Part shown: piece after piece, positions 34,351-45,540 of the stretch
Layout: the number at the start of each line of letters is the position of its first letter
How positions within the stretch are numbered: position 1 is the stretch's first letter
Assembly: GCF_047511655.1 (NCBI RefSeq)
Contig: NC_133398.1
Location: 48,923,638 to 48,987,637 of the forward strand
DNA length: 64,000 bases
Direction: 5' to 3'
Source: Castor canadensis
Taxonomy: Eukaryota; Chordata; Mammalia; Rodentia; Castoridae
Translations under genes and position numbers: made by a program
Notes under the pieces: generated by a model
The model's database searches: none
The model's input: the letters and a program-made list of their open reading frames with translations, nothing else
Told to the model about the DNA's origin: nothing

Positions 34351-35030
34351 GTTTTTGGGTGTGTGTGTAACTTAGTATTAGCTAACTTACAACAGTTAAA
34401 CTAATGAAACCAAGAAAGAAAGAGAAAAAAGTAAAAGAAAGAATAAAAAAGAGAACCAAAGAAATCAGCAGTGAGAGATTTTTGGACAAACACTTAGAGA
34501 GAAAGAAAAAGAAATTCCAGGTTCAGGAACAATAGAATTTCAGTCTTAGTCATTCTGGTGTTACTCCTTCAGCATCCAGGCCTGGTGTTGGTATTTAAGC
34601 AGTAGCTTTGGCATAGTCTCACCAGGTGGTTGGGTCAGGAGACGAGCTTTGTGGACTGCTACCTGCCCTTTTTCAGGCACTGGCTCATCACCCTCCTACT
34701 GTCAGCCTATCTGTCTTTCCATGCTTTGGTTATTGAAAGTTCACATGGACTTCAGCAACTTGCCCCTCTCCCTTCTCTGGTGCAGCAGCTTGTGGCTATC
34801 TACTTTTCCAGGCTTTGATTACTGAAAGTTTGTGTGGAGTTCAGCTCCTTTCACCTCTTCCCTTCTCCAGTGTGCTTAGTGCATCCTGTCTCCTCTGCTG
34901 CTTGTCCTTTTTGGTTCCTTGTTTATTATCCAGTTTATTCATTTATTTATTTATTTTGGGGGCAGGGGTCAGACTATCCAGGGGGCTGTGCTGGTTTATC
35001 CAAGGGGTAACTGTGGGAATACCATGTGTC
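34351..35030 (-). promoter_or_regulatory. L1 5' UTR (internal promoter region), decayed, with tandem duplication
   Basis: Sequence upstream of ORF1 on the minus strand. It includes an A-rich stretch (34395-34460) followed by G+C-richer sequence (34540-34920), as expected for the L1 5' UTR that carries the internal RNA polymerase II promoter. It contains two ~89-bp tandem units (34723-34811 and 34812-34900). Activity is inferred from family knowledge only; the copy is old. Confidence 0.6.
34723..34900 (-). repeat. Two ~89-bp tandem units inside the L1 5' UTR
   Basis: Anchors: 'gctttggttattgaaagtt' (from 34723) aligns with 'gctttgattactgaaagtt' (from 34812), 'gacttcagcaac' with 'gagttcagctcc', and 'ctctcccttctctggtgc' with 'ctcttcccttctccagtg'. 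The period is 89 bp. Rodent L1 5' UTRs are known to be built of tandem monomers (about 200 bp in mouse); here the unit is shorter. Confidence 0.65.
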
Positions 35031-35241
35031 ATTCTAGAGATGTTGCACAACAAATTATATATAATTAATATAAATTGCATGTATTACTGTATACTTACAA
35101 ATTTCTGGGATGGCATATTTTATAAGTTTAAAGTTTTTGGCCATAATTAAAAAAAGAAAATAGAAAGTATTCATTTATTGGCACACACATAGTTAGACAT
35201 TAGTTGGATTTATTTGGGAAAAATGAAGGAAATAAATAACT

Positions 35242-35310
35242 TTGGGGACTGGGGGCATAGCTCAGTGGTAGAACATTTGCCTATGGTTGATCCCAACACT
35301 GAAACAGAAA
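35242..35310 (+). mobile_element. ID-type SINE, plus strand
   Basis: 'gggggcatagctcagtggta', 'gaacatttgcctatgg', 'ttgatcccaacact', 'gaaacag'. The head resembles the sciurid/castorid ID form; an internal segment is deleted relative to the copy at 48778. Confidence 0.75.
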
Positions 35311-37730
35311 TTAATCATTAAGAACTGCATTATTGTCTCAAAATAAAAGAACACTCCCTTTATTTATATACTTACATGCTTCAATTAAAGAAATAATAAT
35401 GAAAAAAATCAAATGCAATTTGAAACAGTGAGAAGAAACCCATAGAAAAACAAATCAAATGTCATACAGTTTAAAAATACTAAATTAAATGTAGACTATG
35501 TCATTATAATTGTGCATGTACTTAATAATTAGGTTGAAGTAGGAATTTTTTTAATTTAAAGAAATTTGAATTCACTACTTTTACTGTTAGTATATAATTA
35601 AATAAATTGGAGTCAAATGCAGACTATCATGACCTGTGGTGGTTAGAAGCTCAGAATTCAGTTCTTTAAAATTTTGTTGCAAGTTATTTGCAATTTTTCC
35701 TGCAACCTCAGGAAAAGAGTGGGAATGTTCAAAGTGGTGAAACAATGCTTTTAGGACTAAAAAGAGTGGATGGTGAGGGTATTCCAGTAAGAGGTAAAAT
35801 GGAGAAATAAAACTAAAGAAAGCTATATTGTCTCTTTTCTCTATGGATTTAAACATATTGTGATCTTTTGAAAGTGTTTATGCTAGTGGTAAATGTAGCT
35901 GGATCTTCTTAAAATTTTTAATAAAGAAATTATTCTGGATAATGTAGGCTGCCTTACTTACTTTTGTGGCCTTGTCATAGGGATAAACATAGAGAGGTCA
36001 GGCCCCTTCTTCACATCTCTCTGTCTTTATTCCTGTGGCTTTCCTTTCCTCTCACTCTGTCCCAGGTTCTGTCATCAAGGGAATTAGAGTTCACACCTTG
36101 GGTACCATTTCCCCTTTCCAGGGGGAAATGGTTAGCAGTTGAGGAATTCTGAATCCTGAACATTAAGTTAATGATGATGATAATGGCTATAATTAAATAT
36201 TTCAGAGAAACTTGATCAAGTGAATAGCAATTATTGATATGAGACTAACAACAAATCAAGAAGTGAGTACTATTAATTATACTTATTACTACTAAACTTT
36301 TTTATAACTTATATAATTTATTCAGTCAATAAAACTTATGCATTAATATATCAGGTAAACTTTATATTTTGAAAGCTATAATAGTGAAATTTATTATCTT
36401 AGTGTCAACTTTTAGATTGTTTTGGCTATGATTATGTTTATGATCACTAAAGTGGTAATCATTGGTATTGTTGTTATCATTCGCATTCATTTTGTTAACA
36501 CCCACTTCTGCCAAACTCTGGCTTTGTCATTGTGCATAGTGACAAAAAGAGTCCATCTAAATATTGGGCGAGAGTGACCCTGAAAGCAATTATCATGGGT
36601 CATCATTGCTAGCATCTCACGTTCCTTCTCTAACATTTGTTTCAACACCTGTAAATGGTAACTTCTTGCCTGTGTGACTGGATTTTGCACCTATCAATCT
36701 GCTCCCTTGTATATGCATCCTTCTGATCTTGTTTGTCTAACAGACTCTTTATTCACTTAGCCTTGAATCTGGCTTCCCTATCTACTTCTAATTCAAAGTG
36801 TTTATGAAATCAAATATTCCCTAATTCCTCAACTATTTCTCAACTCCTGTCTCAGAAATTTATTTTGCAGCCACTACCAATAAAATGTACTACAATAAGT
36901 GCTCATTATGTGACCAGTAGTAAGAAAATGATAAAGATATAAACATAAAAGTCCTTAGTATTCTGTTACCAGTCTCCACCTAACAAACTCTCTGATTCCA
37001 ATGAGTTATGTGTTAGGTACCAGATTTCATCATTTCACTAGTTGCTAAGTGTCATGTTTCTAACTACCAACAAACCAGTTTTTCTTTACTATATGCTTGA
37101 AATAATTGTCTTCGGTGTCAATCACTCTATCTTGAATCACTAAATACATGGTATTGTTATTACTATAATTATTGCTATTATTGCTATTGTATGTCATTTC
37201 TGAATGCAGAGGGAAATTCTGAAGAAGGAATATTTTGAAAAGAATGGTACTGACACTTTCTCTAAAAGGAAACGAATTATGCTAAATATGACTCAGAAAT
37301 TTTGAGTCACAAAAAAGGAACAAATTGTGTGTACCTTGTTAGAATTTTTCTTGCTGGTAATTATAGTATCATGCCTTTTCCTAGATGTGTAAGAAACAGA
37401 TTTATAAGATGAACTTTTAAGAATCCTTTGGATATGTAGTACTTTACTTGTTGTTAGCTTTATCCTTATGGGGACCAGTTAAATTGGAAGTAATTAAGCT
37501 AAATGGCAGGCAGCCAAGAACAAAACCTAACCCCAGCTCTTTACATTTCCACTCAGGCTCTGCATCCATTCAGAACTACAGTAGCTGCAGTGAACTTCCT
37601 CTTAGGTTATAACATTTTGCCATTTGACATGGGGCACACTACCTAGGAAAACCATCTTCAATTAAGACCTTCATACCTAATGATATGAAGATGACAGCAA
37701 GAGCACGAGAGTGAAAAGGTGGGGAGAGAA

Positions 37731-37733
<3 letters not shown>
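35311..37733. other. Unassigned sequence with one small hairpin
   Basis: No gene recognised. 36487-36690 (minus) has a 67-codon open frame without known domains. The only notable structure is the hairpin at 36104-36132. Confidence 0.4.
36104..36132. repeat. Perfect 11-bp inverted repeat with 7-nt loop
   Basis: 'accatttcccc' / 'tttccag' / 'ggggaaatggt'. Perfect arms. No neighbouring feature explains it; chance or a folded RNA are both possible. Confidence 0.85.

Positions 37734-37783
<50 letters not shown>
37734..37783. repeat. (GA)n microsatellite, about 25 units
   Basis: Pure GA dinucleotide run. A purine-rich approach (37700-37733) precedes it. Confidence 0.97.
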
Positions 37784-37787
<4 letters not shown>

Positions 37788-38574
37788 TGCAGGGAGAAAA
37801 ACATATTAATTTGTAGGTGTTTTTAGGAGCATTTATGGTTCACCCGATACTAATTATAATATGGTTTCAAATGTGTTAAGTTAACATTTCATGAAGTCCT
37901 TTTCATATGCCAGCCTTAGCAGGTCTTATTTTTGCTTCCTGCATATTTTCAGGCACTGAGATAAGTAGTTCATATTGCTTCTTTTCCTTTTATAACTTTT
38001 AAATATGTGTGCACTCAACATTATTTCTTAAGTGGATCTGTATCTCTTCCCTTCACTCTTTAGCTCAGATATTTTAATTGTACCATTTGCAATATATTTA
38101 AAATACAAATAGCATATGAAATGTATCCGTCTTCACATCGAATTTATAAATAAGCCTGGTCACAGTTAAATAATTTCACACATTGCCCAGCATAAATGTC
38201 ATTTTAAAATATGGGGTCATAAATAAAATGAAAACTGTTACCCAACGGAACTGAAAACAGTTGTTATGTCAGAGTTAATCTTTGCACCAGCTCATGGTCT
38301 TTCTGCACATTGTTTTAAGTGTGATCCCCTAAATACCAAGGGTCCTGCAAAATCAATCTTACTATGTTACCTCATTTGAAAATTTAAAATCAGAAAAACA
38401 TCCTCATCTACCTGAATTGTATTTAAACTTGTGGAAATGAAGGTAATTTTGTGTATTTGCAAAGGATGTCAAAATAACATGAGTTGGTGCATTTTCATTG
38501 AAAAAATAAGCACGGCTGTTAAAAAAGTCTTCTAGAGAACACTACAACTATCACAGAAGCATAATCACAACTCA
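37784..38574. other. Unassigned sequence
   Basis: No feature recognised. Confidence 0.4.
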
Positions 38575-38662
38575 GGGGAAGGGGGGTAAGGGTGAGGGCA
38601 AGGGGCAGGGGGGAGCAATGACCCAAACAATGTATGCACATATGAATAAATGAATTTAAAAA
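38575..38662 (+). mobile_element. Very short L1 3' end (family A)
   Basis: Only the G-rich tract (38575-38615), 'caatgacccaaacaatgtat', 'gcacatatgaataaatga' and a short A-rich tail remain: an insertion truncated to about 85 bp. Confidence 0.85.
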
Positions 38663-39444
38663 AGGAGTTGAAAAGCTGTTCTGGCAAGTCACAGATTTTT
38701 GAACCAAAACATTGACACCTGGCCATTCACCTCACAAAGTCTATAAAATATGAGTGGACAAATAACTATTCCAATGGATGTTTAGTTTATAAAGGGATCT
38801 GCAGGGTAGGTACATATTTTCATGATGAAAATATTTGTAGATTCTCCCAAGGAAAAGCAGAAAGTATGTTTTATTGCCAATGTGGAGTATGCATTATGTA
38901 TTTAAGAATGAATGAAATAATCTTTAATTATGCTATGGAGGAGTTATTTATACACCAATCCTTAGTCATGCCACACAATGACTGTATATATTGTTATTTG
39001 TTTATCAAAATTTTATATTTTTGGCCTTTTAAATTTATTTCTATAGTAAGAGCTAAACTTTATAAATTATACCAATAGTCAGTTTCTAGCCTGTGGCTTC
39101 TCCAATGATTTTAGAAAAAGGATAACATTTTTAAAGGATTTGAGGGTGTATGGCTATTTTGCTCCATATTTTTCAACTAAATTATAGCTTGTTTATTTGT
39201 AACAATTTTTGGTCGTGCATATTTCCAAAGCTACTGTGATGACAGCAGTTGTGGAAATACTTTGGTTTTATTTTTTGTTTTGCTTTTAGTGGTGGTATTT
39301 CTTCTTCCTATTTAGATATCTCTAAAATTATTTTCTTAAATTGTTGAATTTTACCAGATTGTTTTCCTTAAAGTCATAAAGTATTAATTTTTCCTAGAAT
39401 GTTTTAATCTCTTTTCAAAAAACCTAATTGTGTTTCTTTCTCTA
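38663..39444. other. Unassigned sequence
   Basis: No feature recognised. The 70-codon open frame at 38866-39078 has no known domain. Confidence 0.4.
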
Positions 39445-39570
39445 AATTCTGCTTCTTGCTATGACTCAACATCTTCATCTATAAAATGACATTACACTTA
39501 CCTCTTAGGTATGTTGTAAAAATTAAGAGAGTTAATATATGTAAACACTTAGGATGGTAGTGCTTTTACT
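39445..39570 (+). mobile_element. MIR SINE fragment
   Basis: 'acatcttcatctataaaatg', 'acttacctcttaggtatgtt', 'gttaatatatgtaaacactt' follow the core and 3' part of MIR in order. MIRs are ancient and fixed in mammals. Confidence 0.7.
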
Positions 39571-39777
39571 ATTTGTCATACTGTTACAGTTGTTTCTATT
39601 TCTTTGACTTCTCATTCAACCATTTACTGTAAATGCATGGTGACTTTTAATGTTGTCACTTCAACGTGTGCAATCTTCTATCATTCATTGAAACTTCCAT
39701 GTGCCAGATTTTAGGCATTTTTAATAAGTTTTTAATCTGTATTTTCTCAATGGCCATTTCAAATAGTCTTTATAATT

Positions 39778-39905
39778 TCCATTTTACTAAGAAAATTAAT
39801 TTGAGACTTAATGACATTAAATAATTTGTCTGAGGTTGTGTGTTATTAGTGACAGACTTATCACTGAAGTGAAGGTCTAACTCACCTCATTCACTAGGTT
39901 CTATA
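39778..39905 (-). mobile_element. MIR SINE fragment, minus strand
   Basis: 'ccattttactaagaaaatta', 'gagacttaatgacattaaat', 'tgtctgaggttgtgtg' fit the reverse complement of MIR ('cctcagtttcctcatctgta' side). Diverged but in order. Confidence 0.6.
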
Positions 39906-41194
39906 TTCAAAAATGTGTATTTTATCATTTCAACCTTCTGTAGTATATGTATGTGTGTATGCATCTACAATCTATTTTCTGTTTCACTGACCTAGATTTC
40001 TTCAGAGTTGGTTTTACTATCTAGTGATCATCATACTTATTCTATAAATGAAAATCAAAATCCTCTTTTTTGTTTCATGAACACGGTGTTCTTTTTTCTT
40101 TCCAGATGGCAGATAGCAGCTACTTTTTAAAATCTTCCTTTCTATCAGTAATTTTTCGGCTGTCTTTGCATTTTCATATTGGTGAATGTGCTCATCATTA
40201 GGGCTATGTTTTATTTCTCCAGCATACTCAAGATTCCTTGGGAAATAGGCTCTCTGCAATAAGGTTCAATAATCTTATTTATTGTCATACTTCTTGACAG
40301 GATAAACTTTCAGTGCCAGTGGAGATATTTTAAAAAGTATGAGTTAAGGTTGATGCTATAATTACTGGGGAAGGTTGAAGATAGGATCAGAGTCACAATG
40401 ATCTAGCCTTCAACTAATGACTCAAAACTAAGTCTGGCCAGATGGGGTAATGATCAGCAGCATTTTCCCTGGATTTGTAGCTGAGGGGCGTGACAGAGGA
40501 TCCAAATGTCTAAAGTTCTTTGGGTCTTTAGACATTTAATTTCAATATAGTTTTCTTCCAGGATTTAAGAGTAGAGCAAAATGCTCTTCTGGAATTACTG
40601 TGGTTGGGGCCATATGGACTATACTCTTAATTTTAAACATTGTAAGAATTCTTAAATCAATATTTTTCAAATTCTAGACCTTGAACCCCTGACCTCAAAA
40701 TTATCTGAGGATGTACTTCTACAAATTAGAAATTTTGGGATTTGAGCTGACAAAGTTTTTGAACTTTCTATAAGTGATTTTATTGTACTCTGAAATCTGA
40801 GGGAAAAAAATCTTTAAGAGCATGGAATACATAGAGTTATTTTCTTTCTGGAGATTATACATTTTTAAGTTTATGAAGATAGCCAAAAAATCTACTTACT
40901 CTGCTATTTTCCAGTAAATCTCAACAGAAAAGTTTTGTAAAGTTGTATAGTGAAATATGGACCTAATGTTTAATAATTAAAGAGTGATCTTATCTGATAG
41001 TAGTAATTACTTAGAAAACAAACAAAGCATCTGACCTCACTCATTACAATCCCCCCTCACACTTCCCTCCAATAAGCCAGTTAGACAAGAGAAACTGGAA
41101 AGGGCTAAAAGAGTTGCTCCTTTGCACCATATTCATTTACCATCTAAACAATAAAAATTAAGACCTTTAGTCTAAAAACAGATGACCTTAAATC
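39906..41194. other. Unassigned sequence
   Basis: No gene or repeat recognised. The minus-strand 80-codon frame at 40017-40259 has no known domain. Confidence 0.4.
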
Positions 41195-41575
41195 CAAAAC
41201 TTGAAAATGTTTGATGTGCCCACTGTAGAGGAGCAAATAAACTAATCTTAAACTGGCAGAGGCCACTATGGGAAGGGGATCAGGAAGTAGCAAAGGTGTC
41301 TGGTAGCGATGAACCAATTTGGGTTGTAATACACATGTGCATGGAAGCAATGCTAGGAATCTCTCTGAATACCTATCTTTATCTCAAACTAGCAAAAATA
41401 TTATGTCTTTCTTATTATCTCTTATGTTTTCTCTTCAACAAAATTGGAGAAGAGGGCAGAACATGTTCTGCTGGAAGTGAGGGAGGTGGGAGAGGATAGG
41501 GAGGGGGCAGGGGGCAGGGGGGAGAGATGGCTCAAACAATGCATGCACATATGAATAAATGAAAAATAAAAAAAC
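41195..41575 (+). mobile_element. 5'-truncated L1 3' UTR with tail (family A)
   Basis: 'aaatccaaaacttgaaaatg', 'tttgatgtgcccactgtaga', 'caatttgggttgtaatacac', 'ttcaacaaaattggagaaga', G-rich tract 41480-41525, 'gcatgcacatatgaataaat' and an A-rich tail. Closely follows 23330-23690. Confidence 0.92.
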
Positions 41576-42799
41576 AAGTATCTTAAAGTAGGTGATTTTT
41601 TGTATTTTTTTGACTTAAGACATTTTTCAAGTATCTTTTTTGACAAGTTGTGGGAATGTATAACTATTATAGAAGGTTTTTCACATTTTGAAAATCAGGT
41701 ATGTATTTCTGTAGTATGTTAATTGATAATATCACTAGAAGCCAAAGTTCTTGTTTAAATATCCAAATTCTAAAAATTTTACATGTGTAACATATATATA
41801 CATGTGCTGAAATTATACTATTAAGAGAATAACTTTTCATGTTCACAGAGAAATATACTATGGGAAAATGGAAGTAATGTCTATACTGTCTTTTTAAAAT
41901 TTATGTTTTAATTAAAGGACAAAACATTGACTCACTTGATGACAATTAAAGGCTTTGTATAGAGTTTTACATGATTTTTAACACTTACAAATTTTAACCA
42001 TGGCCGTGCAACAGAAGATATTGTAGTGAATTAAAAAGAACTCTGAGACAGGAGTCAGACAACATGGTCTTTGATTCATTCTGTCATTCAGACAAATGAC
42101 TTTTGACAAGTATTTTCTATTTTAAAATAAAATAAAATTATCAAACTTTTAATTTATAACCTCTAAGTCACAAACCAGTTTAAACGGCAGAATCCTTTCA
42201 TTCTAATTTTGATTTATCATTGTGATTTGCAAGGTAACTATTTTTATAATAAGAAAAATCCACGTCTGCAACAAGAATATGTACATTAAATGTTTAAGAA
42301 AACTAATAACAGGTATCACAATATCTAATTAAGATTATTCACTGAAATCTTGCATTTTGAAGGTTCTTCTTACTACTGCATGTTTATGGATTTGTCTAAT
42401 ATATAAGTTGAAAAACTAAATAACGCAAAAATTTTCCTGCTGTGTTTTATTTAGGACATATTGAGCATTTATTGATTTATAATGCAGAGTTGCCTTTATT
42501 TTTTTGATGGGGGGACATTTTCCACAAAAGGCTACTATTAAAAATTTCAAACATTCACAAAGTGATAGAATAATATGGTATTTAGGTACTGCCTAGATCC
42601 TAAGATTAATTTTTATAACATTTCTTTTATCCACTTATTCTTCTATATGTCCCTTTGTCAAAAGGTCAACGTAAGATACAGACATCAGTATGCTTTAATC
42701 ATAAATGTTTTATCATGCATATTATTAACTAGAGATCAATATTTGCTTATGGTGCCTCTTAATTTTTCTTTCAGGAAAAAGTTTCAGACCAAGAAATAA
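41576..42799. other. Unassigned A+T-rich sequence
   Basis: A weak MIR-like run at about 42030-42110 is possible but not claimed. No gene. Confidence 0.35.
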
Positions 42800-43765
42800 G
42801 CAAACTTAAAGTGTAGTATTTGATAAACATTTATGAATACATATAACTGTGTTAGAAAAACCATAACCAAGATATAGACTATTACATTACTACTGACCCA
42901 GAAAGGTCTCTAATGCCCTTTCCTGGTCAATCTCTGCTACTACTCTAAGTCCAGATGCTAATTCTATCCTAATTTTTCTAACCAAAGATTAGTTTATTTC
43001 TGTTATAGAATTTTACGCAAATGGAAATCATATTATGTTACTTTTATGTCAAGCATCGTTCATTCAATATGATGTTTTTGACATTTTTCCATTTGCTCAT
43101 TTCTATCAACATTTTATCTCTTTCTATTCCTGGATCATATACATTATAGAAATTAGCACAATGTTCTTATTCATCTACTTGTGATGGGTACCTGGCTTAT
43201 TTCCTGTCTGAGCTGTTATGAACAAAGCTGTTATGAGCATTTTTTACAAGTCTTTTTATGGACATATACTTCCATTTCTCTAAGATAAATTTTCAGAGAA
43301 TTTCTAGGTCATAGAATGATTGTATGTTTCAATTTAAACTTGGAGACCTTTGTCAAAGCAATTGTACTATTTTACACTCTCAGTGACAATACAAAAAAGT
43401 TGTGGAGAATCTGGATGCTTATCTTCATTTGATGCAGTCAGTCTTTATAACTTTGGCCTTTCTAGCTAATGTGTTTTTGTTTGTAGTAATTATTCATACT
43501 TCCCTCATGAATGATAATGTTGAACATATATTTATTTTCCATTAATATATCTTCTTTGGGATATGCCCCTTTCTGTCTTTAACCATTTTATATTATATTG
43601 ATATTTTTGGTTATTTTATATGCTCTGGATAGGTTTGCTTCCTTTACCAAATATAGCATCCCAGTCTTACTTACCCGTTTTTTGTATTTATTTAGTAGTT
43701 TCTTATAGTTCTTGAGATTTCCAATATAAATAACAATGTCTTCTATGGATGGAGACAATTTTTCT
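42800..43765 (-). mobile_element. Ancient L1 (L1M-type) 3' region
   Basis: Reverse-strand order of an old L1 3' UTR and ORF2 end: 'tttacgcaaatggaaatcat', 'gctgttatgaacaaagctg', 'gtcatagaatgattgtatg', 'catttgatgcagtcagtctt', and ORF2 pieces to about 43765. Highly diverged. Confidence 0.6.
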
Positions 43766-43774
43766 TCTTATTGT

Positions 43775-44995
43775 TATTTAAAATTTTTCCAGCTTTATTA
43801 AAGTATAGAAAAATAGACAAGTAGAATGACAAGTAGAAATTATTTATATTCAAGGCATAAAATGTTATGTTTTCATATATATACATCATAAAATGATTGC
43901 CATAACCAAATTAATTAATGAAATCATCACTACATGTATGTGTGAAAATGTGTGTGTATTGGGAACACTTAAGATCTAGTCTCCTGGTAAATTTTAAGCA
44001 AAAAATACAGTATTATTAACCACCCTCATCATACCATATATTCAATTCTCAGAACTTATTTATCTCATATCAAAAATCTTACACCCTTTAGCCAAAATTT
44101 CCTTATGTCCCCCATGTCCTAGCCTCTGTCAACCCTGTCAACCACCATTCTATTGTCTACTCCTATGAGTTATACTCTTTTATATTCAACATGTAAGTCA
44201 GATTATACAGTGTTTGAATTTGTATGCCTGTCTTATTTCACTTACCATAATATCGTCCACACTCATCCATGTTGCCACAGATGGTTGATTTCCTTCTTTG
44301 TGACAGAATATTCCATTGTGTATATACACTGCAGTTTCTTTATTCATTCTTCTGCTGCCAGACACTAAGGTTGTTTCTGTATTTTGGCTATTGTGAATAA
44401 CGACAACATGTATATTTGGGAGTGAAAATATTTTTGGAAATATTGATTTCATTGTCTTTGAATAAACACCTAGTAGTGAGATTGCTAGAGCAGATAACAC
44501 AGTTTTATTTTTAATTTTTGAGGAAACTCCATACTGTTTTCCATAATGATTGTATCATTTTAAATTTTCTCACCAACAGTATACAGGGTGTCCTTTTTGT
44601 CCACTCCCTTGTCACTTAGTTTTTTAAATAATAGCCATCCTAATAGGTATAAGATGTTATCCTATTGGATTTTTGATTTGCATTTCACTGATGATTGTGG
44701 TGTTAAACATCTGTTTATAGTAAGTTTTCCTTGGAAAATATCTACTCAGTTCATTTGTCCATTTTTAATTGCAATTTATTTATTTATTTTGTTATTGAGT
44801 TCTGTGAGTTCTTTAAATATTTTGAACACTAAATCTTTATTTAATTTGTTTTTCACCTATATTTTCTCTCATTTTATAGGATGACTTTTCATTTTCATAA
44901 TCATTTCTTTCACCATGCAGAAGCTTTTTAGTTTGATGTACTCCCACTTTCTAATTTTGCTTTTTTGCCTGTGCTTTTAGTGTCATATGCAAATA
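43775..44995 (-). mobile_element. Second old L1 (L1MA/L1MB-like): 3' UTR and ORF2 3' end
   Basis: Better kept than its neighbour. 'ccagctttattaaagtatag', 'gattgccataaccaaatta', 'ccaccattctattgtctact', 'ggctattgtgaataacgac', 'attttgaacactaaatcttt' and 'caccatgcagaagctttt' run in the reverse order of an L1M 3' UTR and ORF2 end. Minus-strand open frames (44198-44500) are fragments of it, not a gene. Confidence 0.7.
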
Positions 44996-45004
44996 ATTGC
45001 CAAG

Positions 45005-45540
45005 AATAATGTCAAGAATGATTATATCTATATTTCCTTCTAGAAAACTTGCAGCCAAGAATTCTATATCCAGAAAAGCTATCCTTGAGAAATGAAGAGA
45101 TGATAAAGACATTCCCAAGTAAATAAAAGCTGAGGAAGTTCAACATCACTAATTCTGGTGCAAAAGAAATGATAAAGTTAGGAGTCTGAGTTGTAATGAA
45201 GAGACTCAAAGTAACAAAACTAAAAACTATATTAGTAAAGTCAAATTCAAAATGTATTCTTCTCAGTGTACATAGAAACTTAATTAGGATAAAACATATT
45301 GTGGGTCACAAAACAAGTTTTAATTTTTTTAAAAAATTGAAATCATAACTTTATATTTACTGTCTCAAAGATATGAGAAGGAATTTTTGAAAATTCACAA
45401 ATATGTGGAAATGAAACAACCAATGTGAGCAACCAATGTGTCATTAGGAAATCAAAAGAGTCTTGAGACAAACAAGAATAGAAATGTAACATGGAACACA
45501 ACAAATGCAGCTCAAGGAGCAACATTTAAAACTTATCCTT
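45005..45540 (+). mobile_element. Old L1/HAL1-like fragment, plus strand
   Basis: 45040-45200: 'gccaagaattctatatccag', 'aagctatccttgagaaatga', 'ataaaagctgaggaagttca' match the repeat block common to old L1M/HAL1 elements. 45300-45540: 'gtgggtcacaaaacaagttt', 'gaaaattcacaaatatgtgg', 'aaatgaaacaaccaatg' match L1 ORF2 in plus orientation. It lies head-to-head with the minus-strand L1 before it. Confidence 0.65.

Larger units (their letters stand above)
29845..35030 (-). mobile_element. Near-complete L1 LINE (family A) with 5' UTR, ORF1 and ORF2; internal 3' deletion
   Basis: Minus strand. From its 3' end: T-rich tail with TTTATT units (29855-29885), 'cacatgtgcatac', then an abrupt jump at about 29900 into ORF2. 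ORF2 (about 29901-33202), a 57-bp spacer, ORF1 (33260 to about 34350) and a 5' UTR (to about 35030) follow. Against the copy at 53941-58393 about 850 bp are missing (most of the 3' UTR and the ORF2 tail). Many frameshifts and stops make it inactive. The exact 5' end and a TSD could not be fixed by eye. Confidence 0.88.

Noticed and set aside
31153..35150. Many plus-strand open frames of 60-120 codons across 31-35 kb
   Set aside because: They are antisense shadows of the minus-strand L1 ORF1/ORF2; hydrophobic composition comes from the A-rich L1 sense strand.
36487..36690. 67-codon minus-strand frame with protein-like composition
   Set aside because: No domain or homologue recognised; too short to support.
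44198..44500. 100-codon minus-strand frame that might be a gene
   Set aside because: It lies within an old L1 3' UTR and its text matches that repeat rather than any host protein.
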